Shown: positions 1-7,009, counted from the first letter of the stretch. The stretch is DNA of 12,513 bases from Chloroflexi bacterium RBG_16_56_11 (GCA_001796865.1 MGNQ01000027.1:35043-47555); one strand, 5' to 3'. The notes: generated from the letters alone by a model not told the origin. Program-made: numbers and translations.

Positions 1-584
1 TCCAGCCTCTCCTGGACGGTGAAACCCGGCGACTTCGCCGGCAGGATAAAAGCGCTAAGTCCCTCCTTATCGCCCCGGGCGAAAAGGAGCACAACATCGA
101 GCACGGGCGCCAGGGACATGAACATCTTCTGGCCGTTAATAACGAACCCATGCCCCCGGCGACGTGCCACGGTAGTTATCTCCCCGGGGTCCGAGCCGGT
201 GTCCGCCTCGGTAAAGCCGATGCCCCCCAGCCAGTCTCCCCTGGCGAGGGGAGTAAGCAGCCTCTTTTTCTGCTCTTCAGTCCCGAAGCGGAAAATAGCT
301 TCCTCGGGGACGGTGTTGACGGCCATGATGGCGCCGACGGACATCGATGCCTGGCAGAGCTGCTCCTGCACCAGAATAAAGCTAACGTAGCCAGCGGTGC
401 CGCCTCCATACTCGGCGGGATAAGCCAGGCCGCGAAAACCCAGCCGGCCCATGCGGGACGCCAGGTCGGCCGGGAACTCTCCGGTGCGGTCGATTTCCGC
501 TGCCCGCGGCAGTACCTCTCTGGCGGCGAAGTCCCTGGCCAGACTCTGCAGCATCTTTTCCGGTTCACTCAGGCTAAAGTCCAT
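1..584 (-). CDS. Acyl-CoA dehydrogenase, N-terminal part (runs off the window)
   Basis: This is the N-terminal 194 codons of a flavoprotein that introduces a trans-2,3 double bond into acyl-CoA thioesters and passes electrons to ETF, in beta-oxidation or branched-chain acid breakdown in the cytoplasm. The reading frame is open from an ATG at 584 to the window edge. It begins MDFSLSEPEKMLQ, as the family usually does, followed by the helical N-domain. At about residues 123-131 lies GFTEADTGSD, a variant of the FAD/substrate-binding family motif T-E-x-x-x-GSD. A beta-barrel segment follows (FVINGQKMFMS, then LSAFILPA). The catalytic glutamate and C-terminal helices lie outside the window, so chain-length specificity cannot be judged. 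There is no clear Shine-Dalgarno before the ATG; a -10-like element lies only 14 bases upstream. The gene is divergent from the Nudix gene. Family assignment is very secure, substrate unknown. Confidence 0.93.
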   Translation of the reverse strand, partial: MDFSLSEPEKMLQSLARDFAAREVLPRAAEIDRTGEFPADLASRMGRLGFRGLAYPAEYGGGTAGYVSFILVQEQLCQASMSVGAIMAVNTVPEEAIFRFGTEEQKKRLLTPLARGDWLGGIGFTEADTGSDPGEITTVARRRGHGFVINGQKMFMSLAPVLDVVLLFARGDKEGLSAFILPAKSPGFTVQERL

Positions 585-597
585 GGCAAACAATTCA

Positions 598-603
598 ATT
601 ATA
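598..603 (-). promoter_or_regulatory. Possible -10 box for the acyl-CoA dehydrogenase gene
   Basis: The minus strand reads TGTGTATAAT, with a perfect TATAAT at 603-598. A -35 at 17 bases spacing would be TAGTCC, a poor match. Transcription would begin near 591, leaving only about 7 bases before the ATG at 584. This agrees with the missing Shine-Dalgarno. Judged by pattern only. Confidence 0.35.
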
Positions 604-646
604 CACAATATAGCCGATAGGGACTAGGCTAATTTGTATTCGACCG

Positions 647-1240
647 TTGACTGGTATTAATATAAAAGCAGTGAAAGAAGAGCTGAAACATTTGCTGTCC
701 GGCAGGCGAAAGCGCACTCTCGATGACCACTCCCGCGTGCCGGCGGCAGTCTTGATTCCCCTGTACCAGAAAGAGGGGCAATACTATGTCGTCTTCATCA
801 AGCGTACCAAGATGGTCAAGACACACAAGGGGCAGATTTCCTTCCCGGGCGGGGCGCGGGAAATCCAGGACCGGACGTTGCTGGATACGGCGATACGCGA
901 ATCCTTTGAGGAAGTAGGCCTTCAGCCCGGGGATATCGAAATCCTGGGCGAACTGGACGACGAGATAACGACGACCTCAAACTATATCGTCACGCCTTTT
1001 GTCGCTGCCGTGCCCTGGCCCTACCGGTTCGTGAGAAACCTCCGCGAGGTCCGCCAGATAATCGAAATTCCCATATCGGGCCTGCTGGATAAAGACTGCC
1101 TCAAGGCGGACACCGAGTTTCTCGAAGGTAGGCCGGTCGACTCCTTTGCCTATCATTACCAGGACAAGATAATCTGGGGCGCCACGGCCCGGATATTGAA
1201 CAAGTTCCTGGAAATATGCCGCCAGGCAACCGGGAGTTGA
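647..1240 (+). CDS. Nudix hydrolase, CoA pyrophosphatase type (NudL/YeaB-like)
   Basis: A 197-residue cytoplasmic Nudix enzyme of the group that cleaves CoA and its derivatives to 3',5'-ADP and 4'-phosphopantetheine. The group signature is present: FIKRTKMVKTHKGQISFPGG at about residues 50-69 matches the UPF0035 pattern before the Nudix box. The box (residues 69-92) has R84, E85, E88 and E89 of RExxEExG. Its first glutamate is replaced by D75, as seen in other CoA-type Nudix proteins. The C-terminal IWGATARIL is also typical. The start is uncertain: TTG at 647 is the first start codon after an in-frame stop at 611 and has no good Shine-Dalgarno; a GTG at 671 is an alternative. The gene is divergent from the acyl-CoA dehydrogenase, which also handles CoA esters, so a link is plausible but unproven. 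Confidence 0.88.
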   Translation: MTGINIKAVKEELKHLLSGRRKRTLDDHSRVPAAVLIPLYQKEGQYYVVFIKRTKMVKTHKGQISFPGGAREIQDRTLLDTAIRESFEEVGLQPGDIEILGELDDEITTTSNYIVTPFVAAVPWPYRFVRNLREVRQIIEIPISGLLDKDCLKADTEFLEGRPVDSFAYHYQDKIIWGATARILNKFLEICRQATGS

Positions 1241-1356
1241 CGGAACAAGGAAAAATCCACCCATTTCTACCTTGAGCGACCGGACGGCGAGGTTGAACAG
1301 TCAAAGATGGCTCATCGTTCCGGGTCACCGGCTTTACGTCGTTCTGGCCGGGACCT

Positions 1357-2148
1357 CTAACCGATGAGGCGGCATTCCTTGAGAAGGACGTGCTTGCTGA
1401 AACCGTCGTATTTGCCCTGGACCAGCGCCGCCTCGCCTTCTTGGAGGCGACCGAACTCGGGGGCATTATCCCGGTCGAAGCTGCACCGGGCGCTCCAGGC
1501 CGCCGTCTTGACCTGACCGTTCAGGACGACATAGCGGACATCGAGATGGTCCCGGATGAACACCTTGCCTACCACCCCTCTGACCGATATCGTCTTGCCC
1601 GTTAACCGGCTGTGCGCCGCGGTCTTATTGGCGCGATAAAGGACGTCTAGCTGGTCGACGGTAATCTGTACGCCATCGACTATTTCTTCCAGCTTCAGCG
1701 GTGGTATCTCCGGAGGCTCGGGGGCAGGTGGCGGCGACATGGCGGACGGCGGCTCGGGAGCCTTTTCCGGGGGCGGTACGGGCAGCGGAGCGGGCGGCCG
1801 AACATCTTCAACCGGAGGCTCCAACCCGGGTTCTGACTGCGGTTCAGCAACCGGCCTGGTCCGGGGGATCGGTTCAGGTTCCATGGCTGGTCCGGCTTTG
1901 GGGCGGGATTCCGGTCTCTGTTTAACTTCAATTTTAGGTTCGGGCTTGGGCGGCGGAGACTCTGGCTCCAGAGGAGACCCTTCCTCCGGTCCGGTGTCTT
2001 TCCGCGCCTGCTCCCTCTCGGCCCGTATCTCCTTATAGGTCTTATCGATCCTGCGGTAAAAACCGGTCAGCAAGGGGTACCCGCACCACTGGCAGACCCA
2101 GTCCTTGGTCCTTAATGTCTCACGGGCACAGTTGGGACAACGCGCCAT
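1357..2148 (-). CDS. Zinc-ribbon, proline-rich linker, OB-fold (tRNA_anti-like) protein
   Basis: A 263-residue soluble protein of unknown function with three visible parts. Residues 4-23 form a zinc ribbon (C4-P-N-C7 and C19-Q-W-C22-G). Residues from about 50 to 146 are a low-complexity linker very rich in Pro and Glu, with repeated PEP, PPP and EPE units. Residues from about 147 to 263 resemble the tRNA_anti-like OB-fold family: ITVDQL, then YRANKTAA, then ISVRGVVGKV and so on to the end. There is no signal peptide or membrane segment. OB folds usually bind oligonucleotides or peptides; what this one binds is unknown. The ATG at 2148 has a good Shine-Dalgarno (AGGAGAGG, 2163-2156). The gene is convergent with the Nudix gene and divergent from dnaJ. 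Domain calls are made by eye; the ribbon and linker are certain, the OB fold probable. Confidence 0.85.
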   Translation of the reverse strand: MARCPNCARETLRTKDWVCQWCGYPLLTGFYRRIDKTYKEIRAEREQARKDTGPEEGSPLEPESPPPKPEPKIEVKQRPESRPKAGPAMEPEPIPRTRPVAEPQSEPGLEPPVEDVRPPAPLPVPPPEKAPEPPSAMSPPPAPEPPEIPPLKLEEIVDGVQITVDQLDVLYRANKTAAHSRLTGKTISVRGVVGKVFIRDHLDVRYVVLNGQVKTAAWSARCSFDRDNAPEFGRLQEGEAALVQGKYDGFSKHVLLKECRLIG

Positions 2149-2166
2149 ATAAAATCCTCTCCTTAG

Positions 2167-2194
2167 ATTATATATGGAAGACGCAGGTTGTCAA
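2167..2194 (-). promoter_or_regulatory. Sigma-70-type promoter for the zinc-ribbon/OB-fold gene
   Basis: On the minus strand TTGACA (2194-2189) and TATAAT (2172-2167) are separated by 16 bases. Both hexamers are perfect. Transcription would start near 2160, giving a leader of only about 12 bases that would retain only part of the Shine-Dalgarno at 2163-2156. Confidence 0.55.
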
Positions 2195-2300
2195 CAGAGA
2201 TTTTAAGATGTCGAGACACCGGCCGGGTTAAAGACACTATTATAATATAACGTTTTTATTACATACTTAATAAACTGGTATTAACTTTATTGATTAATTT

Positions 2301-2329
2301 TTGACATATTCCCTGAAAAGAATTATAAT
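2301..2329 (+). promoter_or_regulatory. Perfect-consensus promoter of the dnaJ-hspR-clpC operon
   Basis: TTGACA at 2301-2306, a 17-base spacer and TATAAT at 2324-2329: a flawless housekeeping promoter, expected to start transcription near 2336. The surrounding 100 bases are strongly AT-rich. Neither the actinobacterial HAIR operator (CTTGAGT-N7-ACTCAAG) nor CIRCE is visible. A strong promoter under a repressor fits HspR autoregulation, but the operator itself is not identified. Confidence 0.85.
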
Positions 2330-2357
2330 ACTAATTGATAGCATCATGGAGAAAGAT

Positions 2358-3347
2358 ATGGCCGGGAAAAACTACTATGACCTGCTCGGGATAAAGAAGG
2401 ACGCCACCGATAAAGAGATAAAACAGGCGTACCGGCGGCTGGCACGCAAGTACCATCCCGACGTGAATCCTAACGACAAGTCCGCAGAAGCGAAGTTCAA
2501 AGAGATCAATGCCGCGCACGAAGTGCTCTCGGACAAGGAGAAACGGGCCAAGTACGACAGGTACGGCGACAAGTGGCAATATGCCGACCAGTTCGAGCAG
2601 GCCAGGCAGCAGCCAGGCCAATATCGCGAATATTATCCCGGCGAAGATGCCGCTGACCATTTCGGCGGCGACATCGGCGGCATGGACAGCATTTTCGAGC
2701 AGCTTTTCGGCAACGCCCGCCGGGGGACGCGTCGCGCCCAGCTGCGGCGCGGGCAGGACCTGGAGTCACAGGTTGATATTACGCTGGAAGAGGCCTACCA
2801 CGGCACGAGCCGCACGATTAACATGCAGGTCGAAGAGCCATGCGCCGTCTGCAAGGGTAGCGGCCGGATACAGAATGTGGCTTGCTCGACCTGCCGCGGC
2901 ACTGGCGTCGTGGCCAGCGTGAAACGTATCGAAGTAAAAATCCCGGCGGGAGTAGACACCGGCTCAAGAGTGCGCATCGCCGGCAAAGGTGAGTCCAGCT
3001 ACGGCGGCGGCCCCAGCGGTGACCTTTATTTGAATATTAACGTTACCCCCCACGCCACCCTGGAGCGTCAGGGGGACAACCTGCAAACGACCGTCCCGAT
3101 ACCCCTGGCTACAGCCATACTCGGGGGAGAAGTCCAGGTGCCTACGCCCAGGGGCAAGCTGGCCCTGAAAATCCCCCCGGAGACGCAAAACGGCCGCGTT
3201 TTTCGCCTCGCCGGACAGGGGATGTCCCGTCCCGGCAAGTCGACCCGCGGTGACCTGCTGGCCAGGGTGAATGTTGTTTTACCCACGAAGTTGACGGAAA
3301 AAGAAAAGGAATTGTTCAGGCAACTGGCTACAATCCGTCCGGCCTGA
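2358..3347 (+). CDS. dnaJ: DnaJ-family co-chaperone with a halved zinc-finger region
   Basis: A 329-residue Hsp40 that delivers unfolded proteins to DnaK and stimulates its ATPase. The J domain fills about residues 5-70, with YHPD at 32-35 and the usual YYDLLG start. A Gly-poor linker, a first C-terminal beta domain and a short cysteine region follow. Only two CxxCxGxG units are present (C162, C165 and C176, C179), where DnaJ usually has four; one zinc site at most can form. The substrate-binding C-terminal domain is complete (GxLYLNINV, LGGEVQVPTP). The ATG at 2358 is preferred: GGAG at 2348-2351 lies 6 bases before it and the promoter maps just upstream. An upstream in-frame TTG at 2301 is part of the promoter; the ATG at 2346 lacks a ribosome binding site. 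First gene of the operon. DnaK is not in the window. It could equally be named a CbpA-like protein. Confidence 0.92.
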   Translation: MAGKNYYDLLGIKKDATDKEIKQAYRRLARKYHPDVNPNDKSAEAKFKEINAAHEVLSDKEKRAKYDRYGDKWQYADQFEQARQQPGQYREYYPGEDAADHFGGDIGGMDSIFEQLFGNARRGTRRAQLRRGQDLESQVDITLEEAYHGTSRTINMQVEEPCAVCKGSGRIQNVACSTCRGTGVVASVKRIEVKIPAGVDTGSRVRIAGKGESSYGGGPSGDLYLNINVTPHATLERQGDNLQTTVPIPLATAILGGEVQVPTPRGKLALKIPPETQNGRVFRLAGQGMSRPGKSTRGDLLARVNVVLPTKLTEKEKELFRQLATIRPA

Positions 3348-3364
3348 GCACGGTTGAGGTGACC

Positions 3365-3679
3365 ATGAGAGAAAGAAAAGAATCAGAACCGCGCTACGTT
3401 ATCAGCGTAGCGGCCAGGATGCTCGATATGCAGACTCATACCTTACGTTATTATGAAAAAGTCGGCATCATCGAGCCGCACCGCTCCCGGGGAAACATCC
3501 GTCTTTACTCGGACAGCGATATCGCCCTTCTCCAGAGGGTCAAGTCCCTCACGGATGACATGGGCATCAATTTACCCGGCGTGGAAGTAATTCTCCGGAT
3601 GATGCAGCACCTGAACCAGTTACAGAATGAACTGGAAAACGCACGTCAGGAATTGGAAATACTACGCGGAGGCGAGTAA
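3365..3679 (+). CDS. hspR: HspR-type MerR-family heat-shock repressor
   Basis: A 104-residue DNA-binding regulator. Its core, YVISVAARMLDMQTHTLRYY (residues 11-30) followed by EKVGIIEPHRS, is the winged helix-turn-helix of the HspR subgroup, and the motif DMGINLPGVEVILRM is diagnostic for it. A short coiled-coil dimerisation helix (QLQNELENARQELEIL) ends the protein; there is no ligand domain. In actinobacteria HspR represses chaperone operons together with DnaK as co-repressor. The same role is inferred here because it lies between dnaJ (17 bases upstream) and clpC (3 bases downstream). The ATG at 3365 has GAGG at 3356-3359; a GTG at 3359 is possible but would use that site as its own codon. 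The operator was not found. Confidence 0.9.
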   Translation: MRERKESEPRYVISVAARMLDMQTHTLRYYEKVGIIEPHRSRGNIRLYSDSDIALLQRVKSLTDDMGINLPGVEVILRMMQHLNQLQNELENARQELEILRGGE

Positions 3680-3682
3680 ATC

Positions 3683-6184
3683 ATGAAACAGGAAAAATTC
3701 ACCGAGCAGGCACAGGAAGCGTTACAAGCATCCCAGCAAATGGCCATGCAGTTCAAGCACAGCCAGTGGGATGTGGAACATATTCTGCTGGCGTTGCTGA
3801 TGCAGCAACGTGGACTGGTAGGCGAGATATTAAAAGAAATCGGCGTTGATATCGACCCCGCAAGGAATCAGGTGGAAGAAATCATGGAGAAAACGCCCAA
3901 GGTCTCCTACCAGACGGGGCAGATTTACGCCACGCCGCGCATCGCTATGCTGATGCAGCGGGCGGAAGAAGAGGCAAGGCGGCTTAAAGACGAGTTTATC
4001 AGTACCGAGCACCTGTTTATCGCCATGGTCAGTGATGAACGTGGCGAGGCGGGGAGAATCCTTCACGGGGCCGGCATCACCCAGGAAAAGGTATACACCG
4101 CCCTCCAGAAGCTCCGCGGCGCCCACCGGGTGACGGATACCCGCGCTGAAAGCAAATACCGCTCGCTCCAGAAATACGGCCGCGACCTCACGGAGATGGC
4201 CCGGCAGGGCAAACTGGACCCGGTCATCGGCCGGGACGAGGAAATCAAGCGGGTCATGCAGATACTGACGCGCCGCACGAAGAACAATCCAGTCATCGTC
4301 GGCGACGCCGGAGTGGGCAAGACGGCCATCGCCGAAGGGCTGGCCCAGAAGATTGCCGCCGATGATGTGCCAGATTCTCTGAAAGGGCGCAAAGTAGTCG
4401 CCCTGGACATGGGTTCCCTGGTGGCCGGGAGCAAGTTCCGCGGCGAGTTCGAGGAACGTCTCAAAGCGGTCATGGACGAGGTCAGGGAATCGCAAAAAGA
4501 GGTCATCCTCTTCATTGACGAGATACATACCGTGGTCGGGGCGGGGGCCGCCGAAGGCTCCATCGATGCCAGTAACATGCTCAAGCCGGCACTGGCCCAC
4601 GGCGAGTTGCAATGTGTCGGTGCCACCACTCTCGATGAATATCGCAAATACATCGAGAAAGACAAGGCGCTGGAGAGGCGTTTTCAGCCGGTGTTCATCG
4701 ACGAGCCCAGTGTCGATGAGTCCATCGAGATACTCCGGGGACTACGACCCCGTTACGAAGCGCACCACAAAATTAGCATGCCAGAAATAGAGTTTTTAAG
4801 GGAAACTGACCCTGAATACGAGAAAATTCTAATTACTGATTCAGCGATAATAGCTGCTGCAAAACTAAGCCAGCGTTATATCTCAGATAGGCATCTACCT
4901 GATAAAGCGATAGACCTCATAGATGAAGCGGGTTCTAAATTGCGTGTAGAAATGCCTAAATTCCCTGATGAATTGAAAAAACAGAAGCAAAATATTGACG
5001 ACTTGGTGAGAAAGGAAGAGTCGGCAGCACAACATCAAGAGTACGACAAAGCCGCTAAACTTAAGATGGAGAGAGTGCAACTCGAAGAAAAATTCAAATT
5101 AGAAGTAAAGGAATGGCACCAAAGCCTCAAAAGAAATATAGAAGAGAACGATATTGCTCAACTAATCTCAAACTGGACCGGAATCCCGGTGACACAGATG
5201 CTGGAAGGCGAGACCCAGAAGTTCATCCACATGGAGGAGCGCATTCACGAGCGCCTCATCGACCAGGAAGAGGCGGTGACCGCCGTCTCCGAGGCTATCC
5301 GCCGGAGCCGTGCCGGGCTTAAAGACCCCAAGCGTCCTATTGGCAGCTTCATGTTCCTCGGCCCGACGGGAGTAGGCAAGACGGAGCTGGTACGCACCAT
5401 GGCCTGGTTCCTCTTCGACAACGAAAACTCAATGGTGCGGCTGGACATGTCCGAGTACCAGGAGAAACATACCGTGTCCCGGCTTATCGGCTCCCCGCCC
5501 GGCTACGTGGGATATGAAGAAGGCGGGCAACTCACCGAGGCCGTCAGGCGTCGTCCATACAGCGTTATCCTGCTGGATGAGATTGAGAAAGCCCATCCGG
5601 AGGTTTTCAACACGTTGCTCCAGATTATGGATGACGGCCGGCTTACCGACGGCCACGGCCGCACCGTGGACTTCAAGAACACGGTCGTTATCATGACGAG
5701 CAATGCCGGCGTTGAGCTTATCCGGCGTGAAAGCCAGCTCGGCTTTACCACGCGGAAAGACGCGGCGCTGGGCCGGAACCAGGGCTACGAGGACATGAAA
5801 AAGAAGGTCCTGGCCGAGATTCAAAAGAGCTTCCGTCCCGAGTTCCTGAACCGGCTGGATGACATCATCGTTTTCCACGAGCTTTCCGAAGAACAGCTCA
5901 GGAAAATCGTCGACCTCATGGTCAGGGACCTCCAGAACCGGCTGGCGGAGCGCAAGATAGGGCTGGAGCTGACAGAAAAGGCCAAGACCTGGCTGGCGAA
6001 GGAGGGGTATGATCCTGTCTACGGGGCGCGACCGCTGCGGCGTATCATCGAACGATACGTGGAGAACCCACTGTCCGGCAAAGTCCTCAAGGGAGAACTG
6101 AAAGAAGGCGACACTGTAAAAGTCGACCTCGTTAAAGAAGGACTGACTTTCAAGACCAAAGAGACCGCGAAGTCCAAAGCCTGA
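3683..6184 (+). CDS. clpC: ClpC-type AAA+ unfoldase (Hsp100), compositionally mosaic
   Basis: A 833-residue hexameric protein unfoldase. It has an N domain (about 1-145), then NBD1 with Walker A GDAGVGKT (207-214) and D279-E280. The middle region carries a UVR-like coiled coil (about 443-475, with EYDKAAKLK), and NBD2 has Walker A GPTGVGKT (560-567) and D632-E633. L686-G687-F688 sits where ClpC and ClpA carry the loop that docks on ClpP. The short UVR middle domain and this LGF loop favour ClpC, a protease partner, over the disaggregase ClpB, although ClpB is the usual companion of HspR; databases may call it ClpB. GGAGG at 3668-3672 precedes the ATG. Oddities: an extra stretch of about 18 residues (366-383) in NBD1, and an AT-rich block (about 4768-5176) unlike the rest of the gene. 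Last gene of the operon, followed by a terminator. Confidence 0.93.
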   Translation: MKQEKFTEQAQEALQASQQMAMQFKHSQWDVEHILLALLMQQRGLVGEILKEIGVDIDPARNQVEEIMEKTPKVSYQTGQIYATPRIAMLMQRAEEEARRLKDEFISTEHLFIAMVSDERGEAGRILHGAGITQEKVYTALQKLRGAHRVTDTRAESKYRSLQKYGRDLTEMARQGKLDPVIGRDEEIKRVMQILTRRTKNNPVIVGDAGVGKTAIAEGLAQKIAADDVPDSLKGRKVVALDMGSLVAGSKFRGEFEERLKAVMDEVRESQKEVILFIDEIHTVVGAGAAEGSIDASNMLKPALAHGELQCVGATTLDEYRKYIEKDKALERRFQPVFIDEPSVDESIEILRGLRPRYEAHHKISMPEIEFLRETDPEYEKILITDSAIIAAAKLSQRYISDRHLPDKAIDLIDEAGSKLRVEMPKFPDELKKQKQNIDDLVRKEESAAQHQEYDKAAKLKMERVQLEEKFKLEVKEWHQSLKRNIEENDIAQLISNWTGIPVTQMLEGETQKFIHMEERIHERLIDQEEAVTAVSEAIRRSRAGLKDPKRPIGSFMFLGPTGVGKTELVRTMAWFLFDNENSMVRLDMSEYQEKHTVSRLIGSPPGYVGYEEGGQLTEAVRRRPYSVILLDEIEKAHPEVFNTLLQIMDDGRLTDGHGRTVDFKNTVVIMTSNAGVELIRRESQLGFTTRKDAALGRNQGYEDMKKKVLAEIQKSFRPEFLNRLDDIIVFHELSEEQLRKIVDLMVRDLQNRLAERKIGLELTEKAKTWLAKEGYDPVYGARPLRRIIERYVENPLSGKVLKGELKEGDTVKVDLVKEGLTFKTKETAKSKA
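4768..5176 (+). other. Low-GC segment inside clpC
   Basis: Hand counting gives 141 G+C in 360 bases (39%) for 4801-5160, against 33-40 per 60 bases (55-67%) in four flanking lines at 4381-4500 and 5221-5340. Codons such as TTA, AGA, ATA and AAA, rare in the flanks, are frequent here. The frame is intact throughout. The segment encodes residues from about 363 to 498: the NBD1 insertion, the last part of NBD1 with the DLIDEAG motif, and the UVR middle domain, ending at the NWTGIPV motif. The two edges are rather sharp. Confidence 0.8.
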
Positions 6185-6210
6185 ACCGGGAACTCATGAA
6201 TCCATTCAAA

Positions 6211-6236
6211 GAGGGGCTTGCCGCCCCTCTTTTTTT
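6211..6236 (+). terminator. Rho-independent terminator of the dnaJ-hspR-clpC operon
   Basis: A perfect 7-base stem GAGGGGC (6211-6217) and GCCCCTC (6223-6229) around a TTGCC loop is followed by seven T residues. It begins 27 bases after the clpC stop. Upstream AAA can pair with the first T residues and extend the stem. Confidence 0.95.
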
Positions 6237-6238
6237 GC

Positions 6239-6267
6239 TGGACGGGACTTTCCCTTACGTGTATAAT
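6239..6267 (+). promoter_or_regulatory. Probable promoter of the VTT membrane protein gene
   Basis: TGGACG (6239-6244, four of six -35 matches), a 17-base spacer and a perfect TATAAT at 6262-6267, directly after the terminator. The start point would be near 6274, which rules out the ATG at 6196 as the start of the next gene. Confidence 0.5.
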
Positions 6268-6276
6268 GTAGGCACG

Positions 6277-6935
6277 TTGAAACAGTTGCCTGCCGAGGAA
6301 AAAAGCCCCCGCGAAACCGGTGCTTCCGGTAGGGGAAACTCTCCCGCGAAAAAGTCCCTGAGATGGGGAATAGTGATCGGCGTTATCGGCGTTATTTTAA
6401 CCATCCTGATGGCCGTGGCCATAATATATTTCAGAGAAGAAGTAAATAGGCTGGAACGCTACGGTTACATCGGAGCGTTTCTTATCAGCATTCTCGGCGG
6501 CGCGACCATCATCGTCCCGGTACCGATGTTAGCGGTTGTGTTTGCCCTCGGCGGCGCGATGACTTCGCCGTGGCAGGTTGCCCTCCTTGGCCTTTCCCCG
6601 CCTTTGGCGAGCTCATCGGAGCCCTGACAATCTACATGACCGGCCAGGGCGCGGGCCGGGCTATCAGCATCCGCGCCAGCGGTAAGCTTCAGTCCGCTTA
6701 CGAGCGCTTGCTGGGAATGATGGAACGCCGGGGACCGCTGACTCTGTTCATCGTCGCATCTGTGATTAACCCGTTTTTCTATCCTGCGGCGCTGGCGGCC
6801 GGGGCGTTGCGCTTCGGACTCAAGAAGTATATTGCCATTGTCCTTGCCGGCAAGATCATCAAGTGTATGACGACTGTCTACGCGGGCTATTTCGGATTGA
6901 AAGGGATTTTCCGGGCTTTAGGTATGGACGTTTGA
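6277..6935 (+). pseudogene. VTT/DedA-type membrane protein gene interrupted by a frameshift
   Basis: Two overlapping frames together encode one membrane protein of the VTT (SNARE-associated, DedA-like) family, whose members are thought to move lipids or help maintain membrane energetics. The first frame gives a basic cytoplasmic tail, a membrane segment (VIGVIGVILTILMAVAII) and the family region FLISILGGATIIVPVPMLAVV. It then derails and stops at 6627. The second frame resumes at once with AFGELIGALTIYMTGQG and ends normally at 6935 with two more membrane segments. The join needs a -1 shift, or one added base, at the CCCC run 6596-6599, restoring GLSPAFGEL. The start is uncertain: TTG 6277 fits the promoter, and GTG 6373 has GGGGA close before it. 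A real mutation, a sequencing error and programmed frameshifting all remain possible. Confidence 0.8.
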
Positions 6936-6944
6936 AGTAAAAAT

Positions 6945-7009
6945 AAGAGAAGGGGCCGGGCCAGACCTTAAACATCTTCAACTTAAGGAGAGGCCGGGCC
7001 CCTTCACTT
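6945..7009. other. Long imperfect stem-loop
   Basis: AAG (6945-6947) pairs with CTT (7007-7009), GAAGGGGCC (6949-6957) with GGCCCCTTC (6997-7005), GGCC (6959-6962) with GGCC (6992-6995) and CCTTAA (6966-6971) with TTAAGG (6983-6988). This makes 22 pairs with small internal loops and an 11-base apical loop. Read on the minus strand it is followed by TTATTTTT and looks like an intrinsic terminator, but no minus-strand gene lies before it. On the plus strand there is no T run. Its role is unknown. Confidence 0.7.

Noticed and set aside
1241..1356. Terminator between the convergent Nudix and OB-fold genes
   Set aside because: GC-rich partial pairings exist, but there is no stable stem with a T run on either strand.
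1739..2038. Plus-strand glycine/serine-rich open frame
   Set aside because: It is the complement of the proline/glutamate-rich linker of the minus-strand gene, which has a promoter, ribosome binding site and zinc ribbon.
2269..2291. Inverted repeat AATAAA-N11-TTTATT as an HspR operator
   Set aside because: Six-base arms made only of A and T in a very AT-rich spacer are expected by chance.
2301..2357. Upstream TTG start for DnaJ
   Set aside because: The TTG is the -35 hexamer of the promoter; the ATG at 2358 has a proper Shine-Dalgarno.
3830..4612. Long minus-strand open frame of 260 codons inside clpC
   Set aside because: It is an antisense shadow: the plus frame is an unmistakable Clp ATPase, and the antisense product shows no family likeness.
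6196..6276. ATG at 6196 as the start of the VTT gene
   Set aside because: Translation would run through the clpC terminator and the next promoter.
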